DNA of 64,000 bases from a virus. The notes beneath the pieces are model-generated. The model saw only the letters and a list, made by a program, of their open reading frames with translations. It had not been told where the DNA came from and ran no database searches. A program made the translations under genes and the position numbers. This document shows positions 8,509 through 16,971 of this stretch, in pieces. The stretch's first letter is position 1. The number at the start of each line of letters is the position of its first letter. The stretch covers positions 1-64,000 of IMG/VR virus record IMGVR_UViG_3300042891_002337; one strand, written 5' to 3'.

Positions 8509-8856
8509 TCAACCGATCTCGCCGCCAACGTTCTTTGCAACATTCATCGTGATCTTCTTTCCAGCTGCCTCAGCTTCCTTCAGGGGTTGGAGTCCAAAGC
8601 ACTTCCTAACCTCATCGTAAGTAGACTCAGGAAGCCTGTCCTTCAGGATCTTCATGTCTGCGAACTGCCTCAGATCCATTTCCATTACAGGGAGCTCCTC
8701 ACCCTTGGGACCAGGCTCAAACTCACCGGTAGCCCTGTTGACGAAGATGAACAGCATGGCCGGATCCTCTTCGTTGTTAGGGACATTGATGAACGGAATG
8801 TTAGAGTCTTCCTCGTAACAGATTTCAGGGATCCACTTGCTAGATTTTGTCTTCAT
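8509..8856 (-). CDS. Unknown protein
   Basis: 115 residues beginning MKTKSSKWIPEICYEED. A beta-rich first half (FINVPNNEEDPAMLFIFVNR) is followed by a helical C terminus (LRQFADMKILKDRLPESTYDEVRKCFG). It contains no leader of the LTES type. No family recognised. Located between the nuclease gene and the 448-residue virion-like protein. Confidence 0.6.
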   Translation of the reverse strand: MKTKSSKWIPEICYEEDSNIPFINVPNNEEDPAMLFIFVNRATGEFEPGPKGEELPVMEMDLRQFADMKILKDRLPESTYDEVRKCFGLQPLKEAEAAGKKITMNVAKNVGGEIG

Positions 8857-8874
8857 GTTGAAACCTACACAATG

Positions 8875-10221
8875 TCAGGGAGACGTATCCACCTTTATCT
8901 GATTTTGGAATTTGATTCCTGCATTCTCAATCTTGCTTCTTGCTGCCTTGAAGACATTTCCAAACTCACTCTTCATGAGGATTTCTTTGTCATCTGCGTT
9001 CTTTGGCATGAATGTTTCATCAAACTTCTTGAGAGTTTCTTGTTTAGCACTTGCCATCGTTGATTGAACCTGGTTCTTGGAGTCAGTCACAATCTTTGAC
9101 ATTATTGTCTTTGTGACTATCTCCTGAGCAGCAGCTTTCTTTTCTTCGTCTGTCGGAGACTTGGGATCTTTTGGCTTGACAACGGATGTCACGAAAAGAT
9201 CGGAGATCTTTCCACTTTCTTCGGCCTTCAGGAGAGTCTCATCGGTCAATTGCTTGATCCTGTCAGGCTTTAGTTGCTCAACACCTGAGACCTTGAAGCC
9301 GACCTTTGTCATCTCATTGAGAATGCCATACATCTCGTTCGGTGTCTTTGCTGCCGATAGGCTTACGATCAGACTGTAAGGTTGCTCAAATTTCATTGCA
9401 AGCTCGTCAGCCATTTGATTCATGTCTTGCTCTACTTGCTTTGCTGATGACTTCACGCCAAGCTTCTCAAGATCTACCTGCTTCATGAAGTGTTCGACGG
9501 CAATCTTGAACTCTTCCTTAGTGAGAGGAGTAGTGACATCCTGCTTTGCTTCTATCAAAATAGGAAGCTCACCGTACGAATAGAATTCAGTTGCTGTTGG
9601 TGGCCTGGGCCTGTCCAATCCGGAAACTCTAAGAGGAGGTGCACGCATAAGCCTTGGGTCTAGAGATATTCCAAAAGCCCTATTCAGCCTGTTCTCAATC
9701 TGCCTTGCATTTCTTGAAGGAGCCGAGCCTCTTCCTCCTCCCATCGCTCCTCCATAGTTGAATCCCATGGAATAGTTGATGCGATTGTTCATAAGAGACG
9801 CAGTGTCCCTGGCGCCCGGAGGACCGATGTCGAACGGATTGAGGCTGTCGCCTGTCGATTCCTGATAAAAGTCTATGAAGTTACGAAGAGCGCCTGGACC
9901 TCCTGCAAGCAATCGAGCACCGAGGACATAATCAGGACTGAACACAAATGAAAACAGGTTCATGTCACCAGATGTTGCTTCAATCTTTGACATGATCTCA
10001 GACGACTTTGCGTTGAGAGACTTCATTCTGTCATAGTATTTGTCGATAATCTCAAACACTTTCTTGTTATCAAACGTGAAGACCAGCTTGACGGCAGTAA
10101 CAGCAACATTCAGGAATTGAGCAAATGTGTTCTTCACAACATCTAGCAAATTTTCAAACGGCTCTGTCCAAGAAGACACAACAGAACTCTCAGCTTCTAA
10201 TAGAACTACCTTCCTGTTCAT
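8875..10221 (-). CDS. Large virion-like protein with VLLEA leader, unknown
   Basis: 448 residues. The N terminus MNRKVVLLEAESS has a basic start and an LLE-A site; a second ILIEA site occurs near residue 226. The first 100 residues are mostly helical and hydrophobic, a glycine-rich linker (GGAMGGGRG) lies near residue 160, and the C-terminal 200 residues are long lysine-rich helices. The sites suggest processing by a T4-like head protease. No enzyme family recognised. Start overlaps the preceding stop (TAATG). Confidence 0.6.
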   Translation of the reverse strand: MNRKVVLLEAESSVVSSWTEPFENLLDVVKNTFAQFLNVAVTAVKLVFTFDNKKVFEIIDKYYDRMKSLNAKSSEIMSKIEATSGDMNLFSFVFSPDYVLGARLLAGGPGALRNFIDFYQESTGDSLNPFDIGPPGARDTASLMNNRINYSMGFNYGGAMGGGRGSAPSRNARQIENRLNRAFGISLDPRLMRAPPLRVSGLDRPRPPTATEFYSYGELPILIEAKQDVTTPLTKEEFKIAVEHFMKQVDLEKLGVKSSAKQVEQDMNQMADELAMKFEQPYSLIVSLSAAKTPNEMYGILNEMTKVGFKVSGVEQLKPDRIKQLTDETLLKAEESGKISDLFVTSVVKPKDPKSPTDEEKKAAAQEIVTKTIMSKIVTDSKNQVQSTMASAKQETLKKFDETFMPKNADDKEILMKSEFGNVFKAARSKIENAGIKFQNQIKVDTSP

Positions 10222-11177
10222 TAGTCCTTCTCTACGAGAGGTGGAACTCCCATGACACGAGGATTACCTGAACCTGGTGACCTTCTCATTGCAGCCTTCA
10301 ACTGAGATTTCAGGGCCTTCAATGCCATTGTGAATGCATGCCTGCTTTCTGAACCCGGTTCCTGGTACGACCTTATTCTTTCCATATCCTCTATTCTGGC
10401 TTCGATGTCTGCAACGTGCGCCTTTGATCCAAAGGGAACAACTCTTCCAGACGAGACAGGGACATCCACCTCACGAATTCTGGTCTTGACTCCTTCACCA
10501 ACAACTATGGGAGGAACAGCACCAACTGCCACCTTCTTCGATTGCTGTGCTTGTTGAGGCTTATCACTCACAGGTTTGGAAGCAGGTTTTGAAGAGCTGG
10601 GACCTGATATCTTTATAGAGTACGTGTCAAGTGGACTTGGCACTTCAACAGCCTTTTCACCGCCGAGAACTATCTTTGCAATTCCATCGCTGAATGCAAA
10701 GAACGCTTTCCTTTCTTCAGGAGAAAGAGCATCGATGTAAGTCCGAAGCTGTTTCGAAACCTCCTCATCCTTTAGCGACTTTCCTGCTCGAATAAAATTG
10801 AGCCTCGATATCACATCGTCTGATTTCACTTCTTCGTCAGGAGATTTTGAAGCTGCAGCAAGTTTCTTTGCACCAGGTAGCTTTCCACCTTTCTTTGACT
10901 TGCTGTCTCCGCCACCCTTGTCCCCTGATTCGGAATCTCCGCCTTCATCGCCCTTATCTTCTTTGCTGGTGTCGTCTTCGCCTTCGTCTCCCTTGTCCTC
11001 TTCATCGCCACCAAACAGGCCTTCCTCATCAAGCTCTTTCTTCTCTTTTGTGGCGGAAAGCTTAGATAGCTCCTTCTTCATCTTCTTCTGATGACTAATC
11101 TCCTTCTGAGATGCACTGTCAGTCTCATGAAGATTCTTCAGAAGTATCCTGAGTTCGAGAGAATTTAGCGGCCTCAC
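10221..11177 (-). CDS. Acidic low-complexity virion-like protein
   Basis: 318 residues from a GTG start overlapping the upstream stop (GTGA). N terminus MRPLNSLELRILLKNLHETD is a basic helix ending in LHE-T. Residues about 50-100 are an acidic D/E/G/S/K low-complexity tract (EDKGDEGEDD...GDKGGGDSKSKKGG), followed by helical and beta segments. The design resembles head core or scaffold proteins. Function unknown. Confidence 0.6.
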   Translation of the reverse strand: MRPLNSLELRILLKNLHETDSASQKEISHQKKMKKELSKLSATKEKKELDEEGLFGGDEEDKGDEGEDDTSKEDKGDEGGDSESGDKGGGDSKSKKGGKLPGAKKLAAASKSPDEEVKSDDVISRLNFIRAGKSLKDEEVSKQLRTYIDALSPEERKAFFAFSDGIAKIVLGGEKAVEVPSPLDTYSIKISGPSSSKPASKPVSDKPQQAQQSKKVAVGAVPPIVVGEGVKTRIREVDVPVSSGRVVPFGSKAHVADIEARIEDMERIRSYQEPGSESRHAFTMALKALKSQLKAAMRRSPGSGNPRVMGVPPLVEKD

Positions 11178-11344
11178 CGGTACCTCACTCTATTCTGTGG
11201 AAGCTCTTGGTACTTTTGCACACGCTGGCGCTGCAGTGTCTGCTCATCAGTTTCCTGTGTTTGGCGTGACTGTTCATGGCGTGTAATGTTCTCCATGAAC
11301 TTGTCAAACTCAAAAGATGGGTTTTCGTGATTATCGTTTTCCAT
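11174..11344 (-). CDS. Small hydrophilic protein, unknown
   Basis: 56 residues from the ATG at 11344; a longer frame to 11467 overlaps the upstream gene and is rejected. Very rich in Q, E, N and R (EQSRQTQETDEQTLQRQRVQ), probably helical. Its stop overlaps the GTG of the next gene, implying coupled translation. Confidence 0.5.
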   Translation of the reverse strand: MENDNHENPSFEFDKFMENITRHEQSRQTQETDEQTLQRQRVQKYQELPQNRVRYR

Positions 11345-11348
11345 GTCT

Positions 11349-11705
11349 CTAAGTATCTCCGTCCAACACGAAAGAAAGTTCGAAGTTTGATTCGACAAAA
11401 TTGAGAGAAGCACCTGTGACGGTTCCTCCCAGAGAGAAGTTTCCAAGTTCAACTTGACACTTCCCAATAATCTTCAAGATATCAGCAGGTGAAAGATCAC
11501 ATGTGGGCTTGACGACAACCTTCACAATATTGAGGTCAAGGGCTGTGGATACAGATATCAGGTTTCCCTGTATCTCCCTTTCAGAGAATTTGCCGACAAA
11601 GCTTTCTGAGCTTCCGGAAAGTCTCTCAAGAAAACCGTCAGATGCTAAAATCTGTCCGTCCGCCTGGTTCAGGTAATCTGAACGATGCTTGCTTGAAAAG
11701 CTCAT
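11349..11705 (-). CDS. Unknown protein
   Basis: 118 residues. Ser-rich start, then a beta-rich second half (VKVVVKPTCDL, VELGNFSLGGTVTGASLNF, FELSFVLDGDT) suggesting a small beta-sandwich. Overlaps the end of the upstream gene by 68 bases, and the Shine-Dalgarno sequence is weak, so the start is uncertain. No family recognised. Confidence 0.5.
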   Translation of the reverse strand: MSFSSKHRSDYLNQADGQILASDGFLERLSGSSESFVGKFSEREIQGNLISVSTALDLNIVKVVVKPTCDLSPADILKIIGKCQVELGNFSLGGTVTGASLNFVESNFELSFVLDGDT

Positions 11706-12048
11706 CTACTTGTCTCGCATAATCTAAATCTATTCTAGTAACTCTATTGAGGTCCTTTGTATAGATCTCAACTGAAACTTGATCGTGGTCTATGATGTGC
11801 ATTCCATGATGTTGGATGCTATCCTCATAGTCTAGCAACAAAGAAACAAACTGGGATAGTGAAGACCTGTCAATAAAAGTGAACACCCTTCTAATTCTCT
11901 CTGGGTCTTTGAGCCTTTCCCAGCCTGACTTCGTTGGAATTACAGGCAGACTAAAGCTTTCCTCAATCCTTGGTGGTAGGTCAAGGGTCCTTCGATGAGA
12001 TTGATTTTCTCTATCAAAGTACTCCTGCAATAGGGATGAGACTTTCAT
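11638..12048 (-). CDS. Pterin-4a-carbinolamine dehydratase-fold protein
   Basis: 136 residues from the ATG at 12048 (GAGG upstream). The body RRVFTFIDRSSLSQFVSLL...EDSIQHHG...DHDQVSVEIYT...IDLDYARQVDEL follows the PCD/DCoH pattern: F-x-F, E-x(4)-HH, a y-x-V-x-i-x-l strand and D-x3-A. The HH pair is kept but the usual third histidine (in TH) is a lysine, so activity is uncertain. The N terminus MKVSSLLQEYF has a leader-like LQE site. It lies in the virion-like block, suggesting structural reuse of the fold rather than pterin recycling. Confidence 0.6.
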   Translation of the reverse strand: MKVSSLLQEYFDRENQSHRRTLDLPPRIEESFSLPVIPTKSGWERLKDPERIRRVFTFIDRSSLSQFVSLLLDYEDSIQHHGMHIIDHDQVSVEIYTKDLNRVTRIDLDYARQVDELFKQASFRLPEPGGRTDFSI

Positions 12049-12053
12049 GTCCC

Positions 12054-12395
12054 TCACTCACTTTCAGCGTTGATGATCTTGTCGAGAAGATTGTTGAATG
12101 ACCTGTAGAATTCAGCAACCTTTTCTTGTGGGACCGCCTCACCAAGGATTGCGAGCGCCTTTCCAAGCTCCTTTGGATTTGCTGGAACGAATTCGTCGTC
12201 CTCCACAGGTGGCCTCTGTTGAGAAAGCTGATTTGCAACATCTCCTGCCGGAGATATCGGTAAGCTTGATGGAAGGCCTGGTGCCTGTTTGTCATCACGA
12301 CCTGACCTTCCACTTGTCTCGTCAGAGATTCCAAGAGCTTCTCTAACCAGTTTTCTGATTTCTCCAGGTGTCGTCACGACTTTCATGTTCTTCAT
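12054..12395 (-). CDS. Unknown protein with EIRKLVREALG leader
   Basis: 113 residues. The N terminus (TTPGEIRKLVREALGIS) is a basic helix ending VRE-A, similar to the LTES/IIREE leaders. It is followed by a proline-, serine- and glutamine-rich linker and a C-terminal helical segment (KVAEFYRSFNNLLDKIINAESE). Likely a head-associated protein. The stop region overlaps the GTG alternative start of the PCD-like gene. Confidence 0.55.
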   Translation of the reverse strand: MKNMKVVTTPGEIRKLVREALGISDETSGRSGRDDKQAPGLPSSLPISPAGDVANQLSQQRPPVEDDEFVPANPKELGKALAILGEAVPQEKVAEFYRSFNNLLDKIINAESE

Positions 12396-12441
12396 TGAGC
12401 ACGCTCTCTTTCAAATGTTAAATAGTAGACTTCAAGCAAAG

Positions 12442-12639
12442 TCAATTGAACGTGTCATCAGCTTTGTGAGGAACTCTCACAACATGTGTCACTTTGTGAC
12501 GATCAAGGTCATCAGCAACCTTTTTGAAGGTTTCGACAACTCCATTGATGGCATTCGTAAGCTTTATGATGTCTTCCCTCTTGACATTGCCTGGCCTTCT
12601 TTCAAAGAATTGCGTCACGATGAAGTCAAGTAGAAGCAT
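12442..12639 (-). CDS. Small helical protein, unknown
   Basis: 65 residues from the ATG at 12639 with AGGAG 7 bases upstream. Predicted mostly helical (IIKLTNAINGVVETFKKVADDLDRH). Overlaps the end of the ribbon-helix-helix gene by 14 bases. No family recognised. Confidence 0.5.
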   Translation of the reverse strand: MLLLDFIVTQFFERRPGNVKREDIIKLTNAINGVVETFKKVADDLDRHKVTHVVRVPHKADDTFN

Positions 12640-12895
12640 TTCCAAGCTCCTCTATAATCTTGTAAAGAGCGTCCTGCTCATTGTTGGACAGTCTACGAAT
12701 TTTCTTCGTCTTCTTTCCTGTCTCAAGGTCATTCACAATCTTGAGTGCTGTCTCATCACCGTCCAAAAACTTGCAAACAAATGTCTCTACCACTTCCTGC
12801 ATTGTCAGTCCCCTCTTTGCACACTCTACTTTGAGGTGACTGTGAATATCGTCGAGGAGATGTATGTGAACCGGTTTCCTTGCTACTTCCTTCAT
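12626..12895 (-). CDS. Ribbon-helix-helix (CopG/ParD-like) DNA-binding protein
   Basis: 89 residues. KPVHIHLLDDIHSHLKVECAKRGLTMQEVVETFVCKFL has a short beta strand followed by two helices, the pattern of ribbon-helix-helix repressors that bind DNA as dimers. The C-terminal part is a charged helix. Start overlaps the upstream stop (ATGA). No toxin-like partner is evident next to it, so it is probably a phage regulator rather than an antitoxin. Confidence 0.55.
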   Translation of the reverse strand: MKEVARKPVHIHLLDDIHSHLKVECAKRGLTMQEVVETFVCKFLDGDETALKIVNDLETGKKTKKIRRLSNNEQDALYKIIEELGNAST

Positions 12896-13377
12896 GCACC
12901 ACCTGCTGCCGAGGCAGAGGCCCCAACAGCAAGCGTCGGCTCAGGCGGAAGGTCGCTCTTTGGAGCGTCAGCCGTTATGCCATAGTTCGTTTCGAGGCTC
13001 TGCTTAACCTTATCAAGAGTGCCCTGATCGTATCTCTTGAGAATGAACTTCTCCATTCTCTTTATGATCTTGCCCTTCAGATCAATAAGAGTATCTGCGT
13101 TCATCACAATTCGAGCTACTTCATTTGAGAAAGCCTCAGGGTCGAGGGGAGGAACTTTTTCAACCTCAGCTTCAACAAGGAATCTCAATGAGCCCCTGCG
13201 TAAAGACTCGCCCATTGAGATGCTTGCCTGCTTCTTGCCTGATTGAACTGCAGATCTCTCAGCTTTTGTAAGCATCTGTTCGATCTGGTTGTCTATGCTG
13301 GATTCGTCTGGTGAACTTTCAGCATCCTTGCTCTCGTCTGCCTCTCTCAGGAAGTACCTGATGTGCGGGGCTTTCAT
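12892..13377 (-). CDS. Virion-like protein with RYFLREADES leader
   Basis: 161 residues. The N terminus KAPHIRYFLREADES has an LRE-A site and a second site, RFLVEAEVE (LVE-A), occurs near residue 67, so the region between may be removed during head maturation. The C-terminal half is helical and basic, ending in an Ala/Gly-rich tail. No enzymatic family. Coupled to both neighbours by ATGA overlaps. Confidence 0.6.
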   Translation of the reverse strand: MKAPHIRYFLREADESKDAESSPDESSIDNQIEQMLTKAERSAVQSGKKQASISMGESLRRGSLRFLVEAEVEKVPPLDPEAFSNEVARIVMNADTLIDLKGKIIKRMEKFILKRYDQGTLDKVKQSLETNYGITADAPKSDLPPEPTLAVGASASAAGGA

Positions 13378-14072
13378 GACATCACCTTGATCATCTTGTC
13401 AATTTTCTCGAACCTTTCATCTATCCTTGTCCACCTGAGTTCTCTCATCATTGCGAAGACATAGGACTTTCGATCCTTCAAGAAGTCGCTGTAATATGAG
13501 TGTTCCCATGCATCAACGACTATCACTGGGTGACATCCGAACGGAACATTCAGGCAATGAAGGTCAACTACAACATTGATGTACCTCTTCAGGAATGTAT
13601 TGTAACAAGTTACTGCCCATCCATTCCTTGCCGACAGCGCGCACGCAATGAAGTCCTTCTGCCAGGCATCAAATGTTCCAAAGTCTCGCTCCAGTCTCAT
13701 GAAAGCGAGAGAATCCATTGTGATTTTTGAGCTGACATCACCGATGTTTTCAAAGAACATCCCATGAAGGAAAGCAGCGTTGAGATTGTGAGACTCATCA
13801 AGCTTCAAATTCCTGAACTGGCTGTTGTTTGGATTGGCACCGTCACGATCTGCCGTGTCAAGCTCAGCAGAAACCCTGTTCAGTGCCTCAACATACCCAG
13901 CAAGAAGCTCCTGATGAGCTTTCTTGTTCTCTTCTGAGAGTGATTCTGTCTTAATGTCAAAGGTCTTGGTAGCTACAGAATATGCCTCTTGGAGCTTCCT
14001 TACAGGCTCATTCTTTTGTTTTGCTTCGGCGACGGCTTGGGCCACCAGCTTGTTTATGATGTTTCCCTTCAT
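13374..14072 (-). CDS. Fe/Mn superoxide dismutase-fold protein
   Basis: 232 residues from the ATG at 14072 (AGGAGG upstream). The C-terminal two thirds matches iron/manganese SOD: an AHQELLAGYVEALN helix, LHGMFFENI (equivalent to NHSLFW, with its metal histidine), FGTFDAWQKDF, GWAVTCYN, and DAWEHSYYSDFLKDRKSYV with the metal aspartate and histidine. At least three of four metal ligands are visible. The N terminus carries VAE-A and LQE-A sites like the other leader proteins. It is either an active packaged SOD or a structural protein using the fold. Confidence 0.72.
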   Translation of the reverse strand: MKGNIINKLVAQAVAEAKQKNEPVRKLQEAYSVATKTFDIKTESLSEENKKAHQELLAGYVEALNRVSAELDTADRDGANPNNSQFRNLKLDESHNLNAAFLHGMFFENIGDVSSKITMDSLAFMRLERDFGTFDAWQKDFIACALSARNGWAVTCYNTFLKRYINVVVDLHCLNVPFGCHPVIVVDAWEHSYYSDFLKDRKSYVFAMMRELRWTRIDERFEKIDKMIKVMS

Positions 14073-14518
14073 CACGCCTCCTCATAATCTTTTTCAAATT
14101 CTTTCTGATCAATCACAAAGATGACCTCACCAGATTCCTTTGGTTCCTTTGAAGCCTTTGGGTAAGCCTTCTTACCGACATCCTTCATGTCCTCGGTTTC
14201 CTCGTCCTCATCAGATTCAGCTTGAAATTGCTGAACGGCAGGCTTGGTCGTTATGGGACCTGCTTCGGGTGGAGGCTTCACACGTGGCGTCTCGGGGGAA
14301 CGAAGTGTCACCTTTGCAGATCCATTCTTACCATCAACGCTATCAATAGTGTAAATGAACCCTGATGGTTTGTGCTTGACCTTTAGGTCCTTGTCGATCA
14401 CTAGAACCCCTCTAGAGTCAAAGAGGTCGACCTCGTTGATGGCTGTCTTGATGCTTCTCTCGTACTCCTCTTTCATGAGGAGTCTTATCTCACGACTACC
14501 AAACTTCTTTGTTTTCAT
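14072..14518 (-). CDS. Virion-like protein with EIRLLMKEE leader
   Basis: 148 residues from the ATG at 14518, overlapping the previous stop (ATGA). The leader KKFGSREIRLLMKEEYERS is a basic helix similar to the LTES/IIREE type. A beta-rich domain follows (GVLVIDKDLKVKHKPSGFIYTIDSV, SH3-like), then a proline-rich linker, an acidic stretch and a short C-terminal beta/helix. Function unknown. Confidence 0.55.
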   Translation of the reverse strand: MKTKKFGSREIRLLMKEEYERSIKTAINEVDLFDSRGVLVIDKDLKVKHKPSGFIYTIDSVDGKNGSAKVTLRSPETPRVKPPPEAGPITTKPAVQQFQAESDEDEETEDMKDVGKKAYPKASKEPKESGEVIFVIDQKEFEKDYEEA

Positions 14519-16470
14519 AGGATCCCCGCAAGCTTTTGCCATCTTTCGACAATCACCAATTCTTTTGAGTCAACACTTTCAAGTTTCATGCCCTTGATGG
14601 ATTCCTGAGAGTCTTTGATAGCTGCTACCAAAGCGGCTCTATTAGTCTTACCGCCCTTGCCTGATGCGTAACTGTCAAGTACTGTCTTCAACTTCATGAG
14701 AGATGCTTTGATCTTCTCACCGGAAGGGTCAAGCTTCTTCTTAATGCTTGCGTCTGAGTTGAACAGGATTGAGCTCAATGACTTTCCTCCTGCCTCAGGA
14801 GCTCCTTCTTCTGAGCTTCCCTTCTCACTTGCAAGCTTTTCAAGACCCATCGCTTTCCAAGACTTCGGATTATCAATTCCTCCGTATTTTTCAAGCTTCG
14901 CAAATGCTGCACTGTAAGTCTTTTCATCAGAACCAGCTTCCTCAAGGCCCTTAATGAATTCATTCTGAATTGCACTTTGGCTCTTGTCAGCAGGGGCATC
15001 AATAAAGTCGCGCATGAGCTCTTCAAGCTTGTCTAGCGGAACTCCAAAGTCGATCTCAACCTTCGGGGCAGACTTCTTTATGGACTTCAGGGTCGAGTCA
15101 AGGTCTTCCCACCCATTTTCATAATCCTTCGCAAGTGTCTCAAAAGCAATTCGAGTCTTCTCACCAAGCTTGCCCATTGAAGCAAAGTCATTCGACTTTT
15201 CTATCTTGTCAAGAAGTGTCTCAGCAATAGTCGCGTCCTTGTCTGGCATCTCACCGGACTCGGTCTTGTACTTTATCATTGACTTGAGGTCTTTGATTCT
15301 CTTCTTTGCTTCGACGAACGCTTCCTCAGACTTTTCAGGTGTAAGAGCGCCACCGCTCTCCTTTCCAGCGCCAGCTTCCTTTGCATCCTCAAGGGTGGCA
15401 TCAAGGTCTTCGAATTTATTCGCTGCAACCTTCAATATCGGGTCATCAAGGACCTGCTGTCCCTTGGGACCGAGATTGTTGACAAGGTTTTCATACGTCT
15501 CTTTCGGATTTCCAGTGAATTGACCAAGGACCTTCATGGCGATCGAGTATGTGTTCTTTTCGATCTCTCCATTGTCAAGCATAAACTTAAAGGCAGCCTT
15601 GTAGTCATCTACCCGCTTGGACGCAAGATCTACAAGCTTCTTTTTCTTATCATCAAGTACTAGCTTGCCTTCTTCAGCGGCCTCAGCAGGTGTTTCTTGA
15701 CCCTGTTCCTGCGCACTCTTTGCAATGTTGGGGTCGATTTTAGGACTTGATACAACTGTCCCCTGTATGTCTCTCTGTCCTGCAAAGTTCCTGTCAGTAG
15801 CTATAGCAAGCGCTTTCTCTGGGTCCTCTCCTATGGAAAGAATTGCAGTACGCCAATTAGGATAAAGTCCTGACAGTCTGTCTTCAAGGCCCTTCCTGCC
15901 TTCCTTGAACTTTTCAATAGCCCTCTGTAGGAATGGAAGTTTGGATATCTTGTTCGATATTACAGCCTGTGAGTCTTTGATTGCCTTTTGAAAGATATCA
16001 GTAAACTTGATATCGCTGGCTTTTTGACCCGCCTTGATTTTCGCCTGAGCTGCGACCGCATACCTGTCAACGCTCATCACGATAAGGGCATGAAGCTCTT
16101 CAGCAGTCTTGAAGTCACTAAGTGCCTCTGGTGTGTCAGGATCCTGAACGTGATCCGACACCTTTTTAGTGATTTCATTGAACATTGTTTGCATTTTCTC
16201 AGGCATTGCCTTAACGCTCTTGAAGCCGTTGAATGCATCAAGGGTTGCGTCCATTGCCTTCGGCATCATTCCTGCAAGCTGCTTGTCTTCTTTCGCTTGA
16301 GGAGCACCTTCGCCACCCTCAGTGCCCTCTTCCTCTGCGTCAGCTTCAAGCATGTCCAGACCAGACTCAAGGAGGAATCCCATGGAGCCCTCGAAAAGCG
16401 ACCTGTTGATGTTCCTGGCAGCACGGATGCGCCGCTGTTGTTCAAGTAGATAGTTCAGTCCGACACTCAT
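14515..16470 (-). CDS. Large helical virion-like protein with multiple head-protease-like sites
   Basis: 651 residues from the ATG at 16470 (a GTG at 16485 is possible). Within the first 50 residues are three closely spaced sites: SLFE-G, FLLE-S, DMLE-A. The body is lysine- and glutamate-rich and appears to hold at least two or three related helical repeats (each with a KR-x-DxKxxxKxxxxxGE-like helix pair and an N-P-K/G-K turn). It ends WQKLAGIL, resembling the RMLKLAGL leader at 7802. Probably a major head-core or ejected protein; no enzyme family seen. Confidence 0.58.
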   Translation of the reverse strand: MSVGLNYLLEQQRRIRAARNINRSLFEGSMGFLLESGLDMLEADAEEEGTEGGEGAPQAKEDKQLAGMMPKAMDATLDAFNGFKSVKAMPEKMQTMFNEITKKVSDHVQDPDTPEALSDFKTAEELHALIVMSVDRYAVAAQAKIKAGQKASDIKFTDIFQKAIKDSQAVISNKISKLPFLQRAIEKFKEGRKGLEDRLSGLYPNWRTAILSIGEDPEKALAIATDRNFAGQRDIQGTVVSSPKIDPNIAKSAQEQGQETPAEAAEEGKLVLDDKKKKLVDLASKRVDDYKAAFKFMLDNGEIEKNTYSIAMKVLGQFTGNPKETYENLVNNLGPKGQQVLDDPILKVAANKFEDLDATLEDAKEAGAGKESGGALTPEKSEEAFVEAKKRIKDLKSMIKYKTESGEMPDKDATIAETLLDKIEKSNDFASMGKLGEKTRIAFETLAKDYENGWEDLDSTLKSIKKSAPKVEIDFGVPLDKLEELMRDFIDAPADKSQSAIQNEFIKGLEEAGSDEKTYSAAFAKLEKYGGIDNPKSWKAMGLEKLASEKGSSEEGAPEAGGKSLSSILFNSDASIKKKLDPSGEKIKASLMKLKTVLDSYASGKGGKTNRAALVAAIKDSQESIKGMKLESVDSKELVIVERWQKLAGIL

Positions 16471-16496
16471 GGAACTAACTATCACTCACCGGCACG

Positions 16497-16958
16497 TTAT
16501 TGCGACTGTCGAACGACAATGCCTGACTGTTTCAGGACTTCAATTCCTGATTCATCGCGGTACTTCTTGTTATAGACAACCTCTCGAATTCCTCCGTTCA
16601 CGATTGCCTTTGCGCAAAGCTTGCAAGGAGAGACCGTGAGGTACATCTTCTTTGGCTTTGGATGATTGAAGTCACACTTGATGAGGGCATTGATCTCTGC
16701 ATGAATGAATCCTGATTGTCCTGGCTCATGAGACTCAACTTCGTTGGGACCGCCCTTGTGGTCTCCGTTGTATCCAACAGCGAGGACCTGAGTGTTGTCT
16801 TCAGTCACAATCACGGCGCCCACTTGGGTACGCGGATCGAGGGATCGACCTGATATGATCCTCGCCATTTCAATCCACACCTGGTCCCAGGTTGGCCTCT
16901 CGGATTCACTCGGATTCTTCAGGTGATCAACAAAATCGCTGTGTGTGGTAACCATCAT
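16497..16958 (-). CDS. dCMP deaminase
   Basis: 153 residues from the ATG at 16958; longer frames overlap the DHH gene. Zinc-dependent deaminase motifs HAEINAL and SPCKLC are intact, together with RTQVGAVIV and GYNGDHKGG. Converts dCMP to dUMP, feeding thymidylate synthesis, consistent with dUTPase, ThyX, Tdk and dTMP kinase in this window. Confidence 0.9.
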   Translation of the reverse strand: MMVTTHSDFVDHLKNPSESERPTWDQVWIEMARIISGRSLDPRTQVGAVIVTEDNTQVLAVGYNGDHKGGPNEVESHEPGQSGFIHAEINALIKCDFNHPKPKKMYLTVSPCKLCAKAIVNGGIREVVYNKKYRDESGIEVLKQSGIVVRQSQ

Positions 16959-16971
16959 CAAGTTTCTCGAT

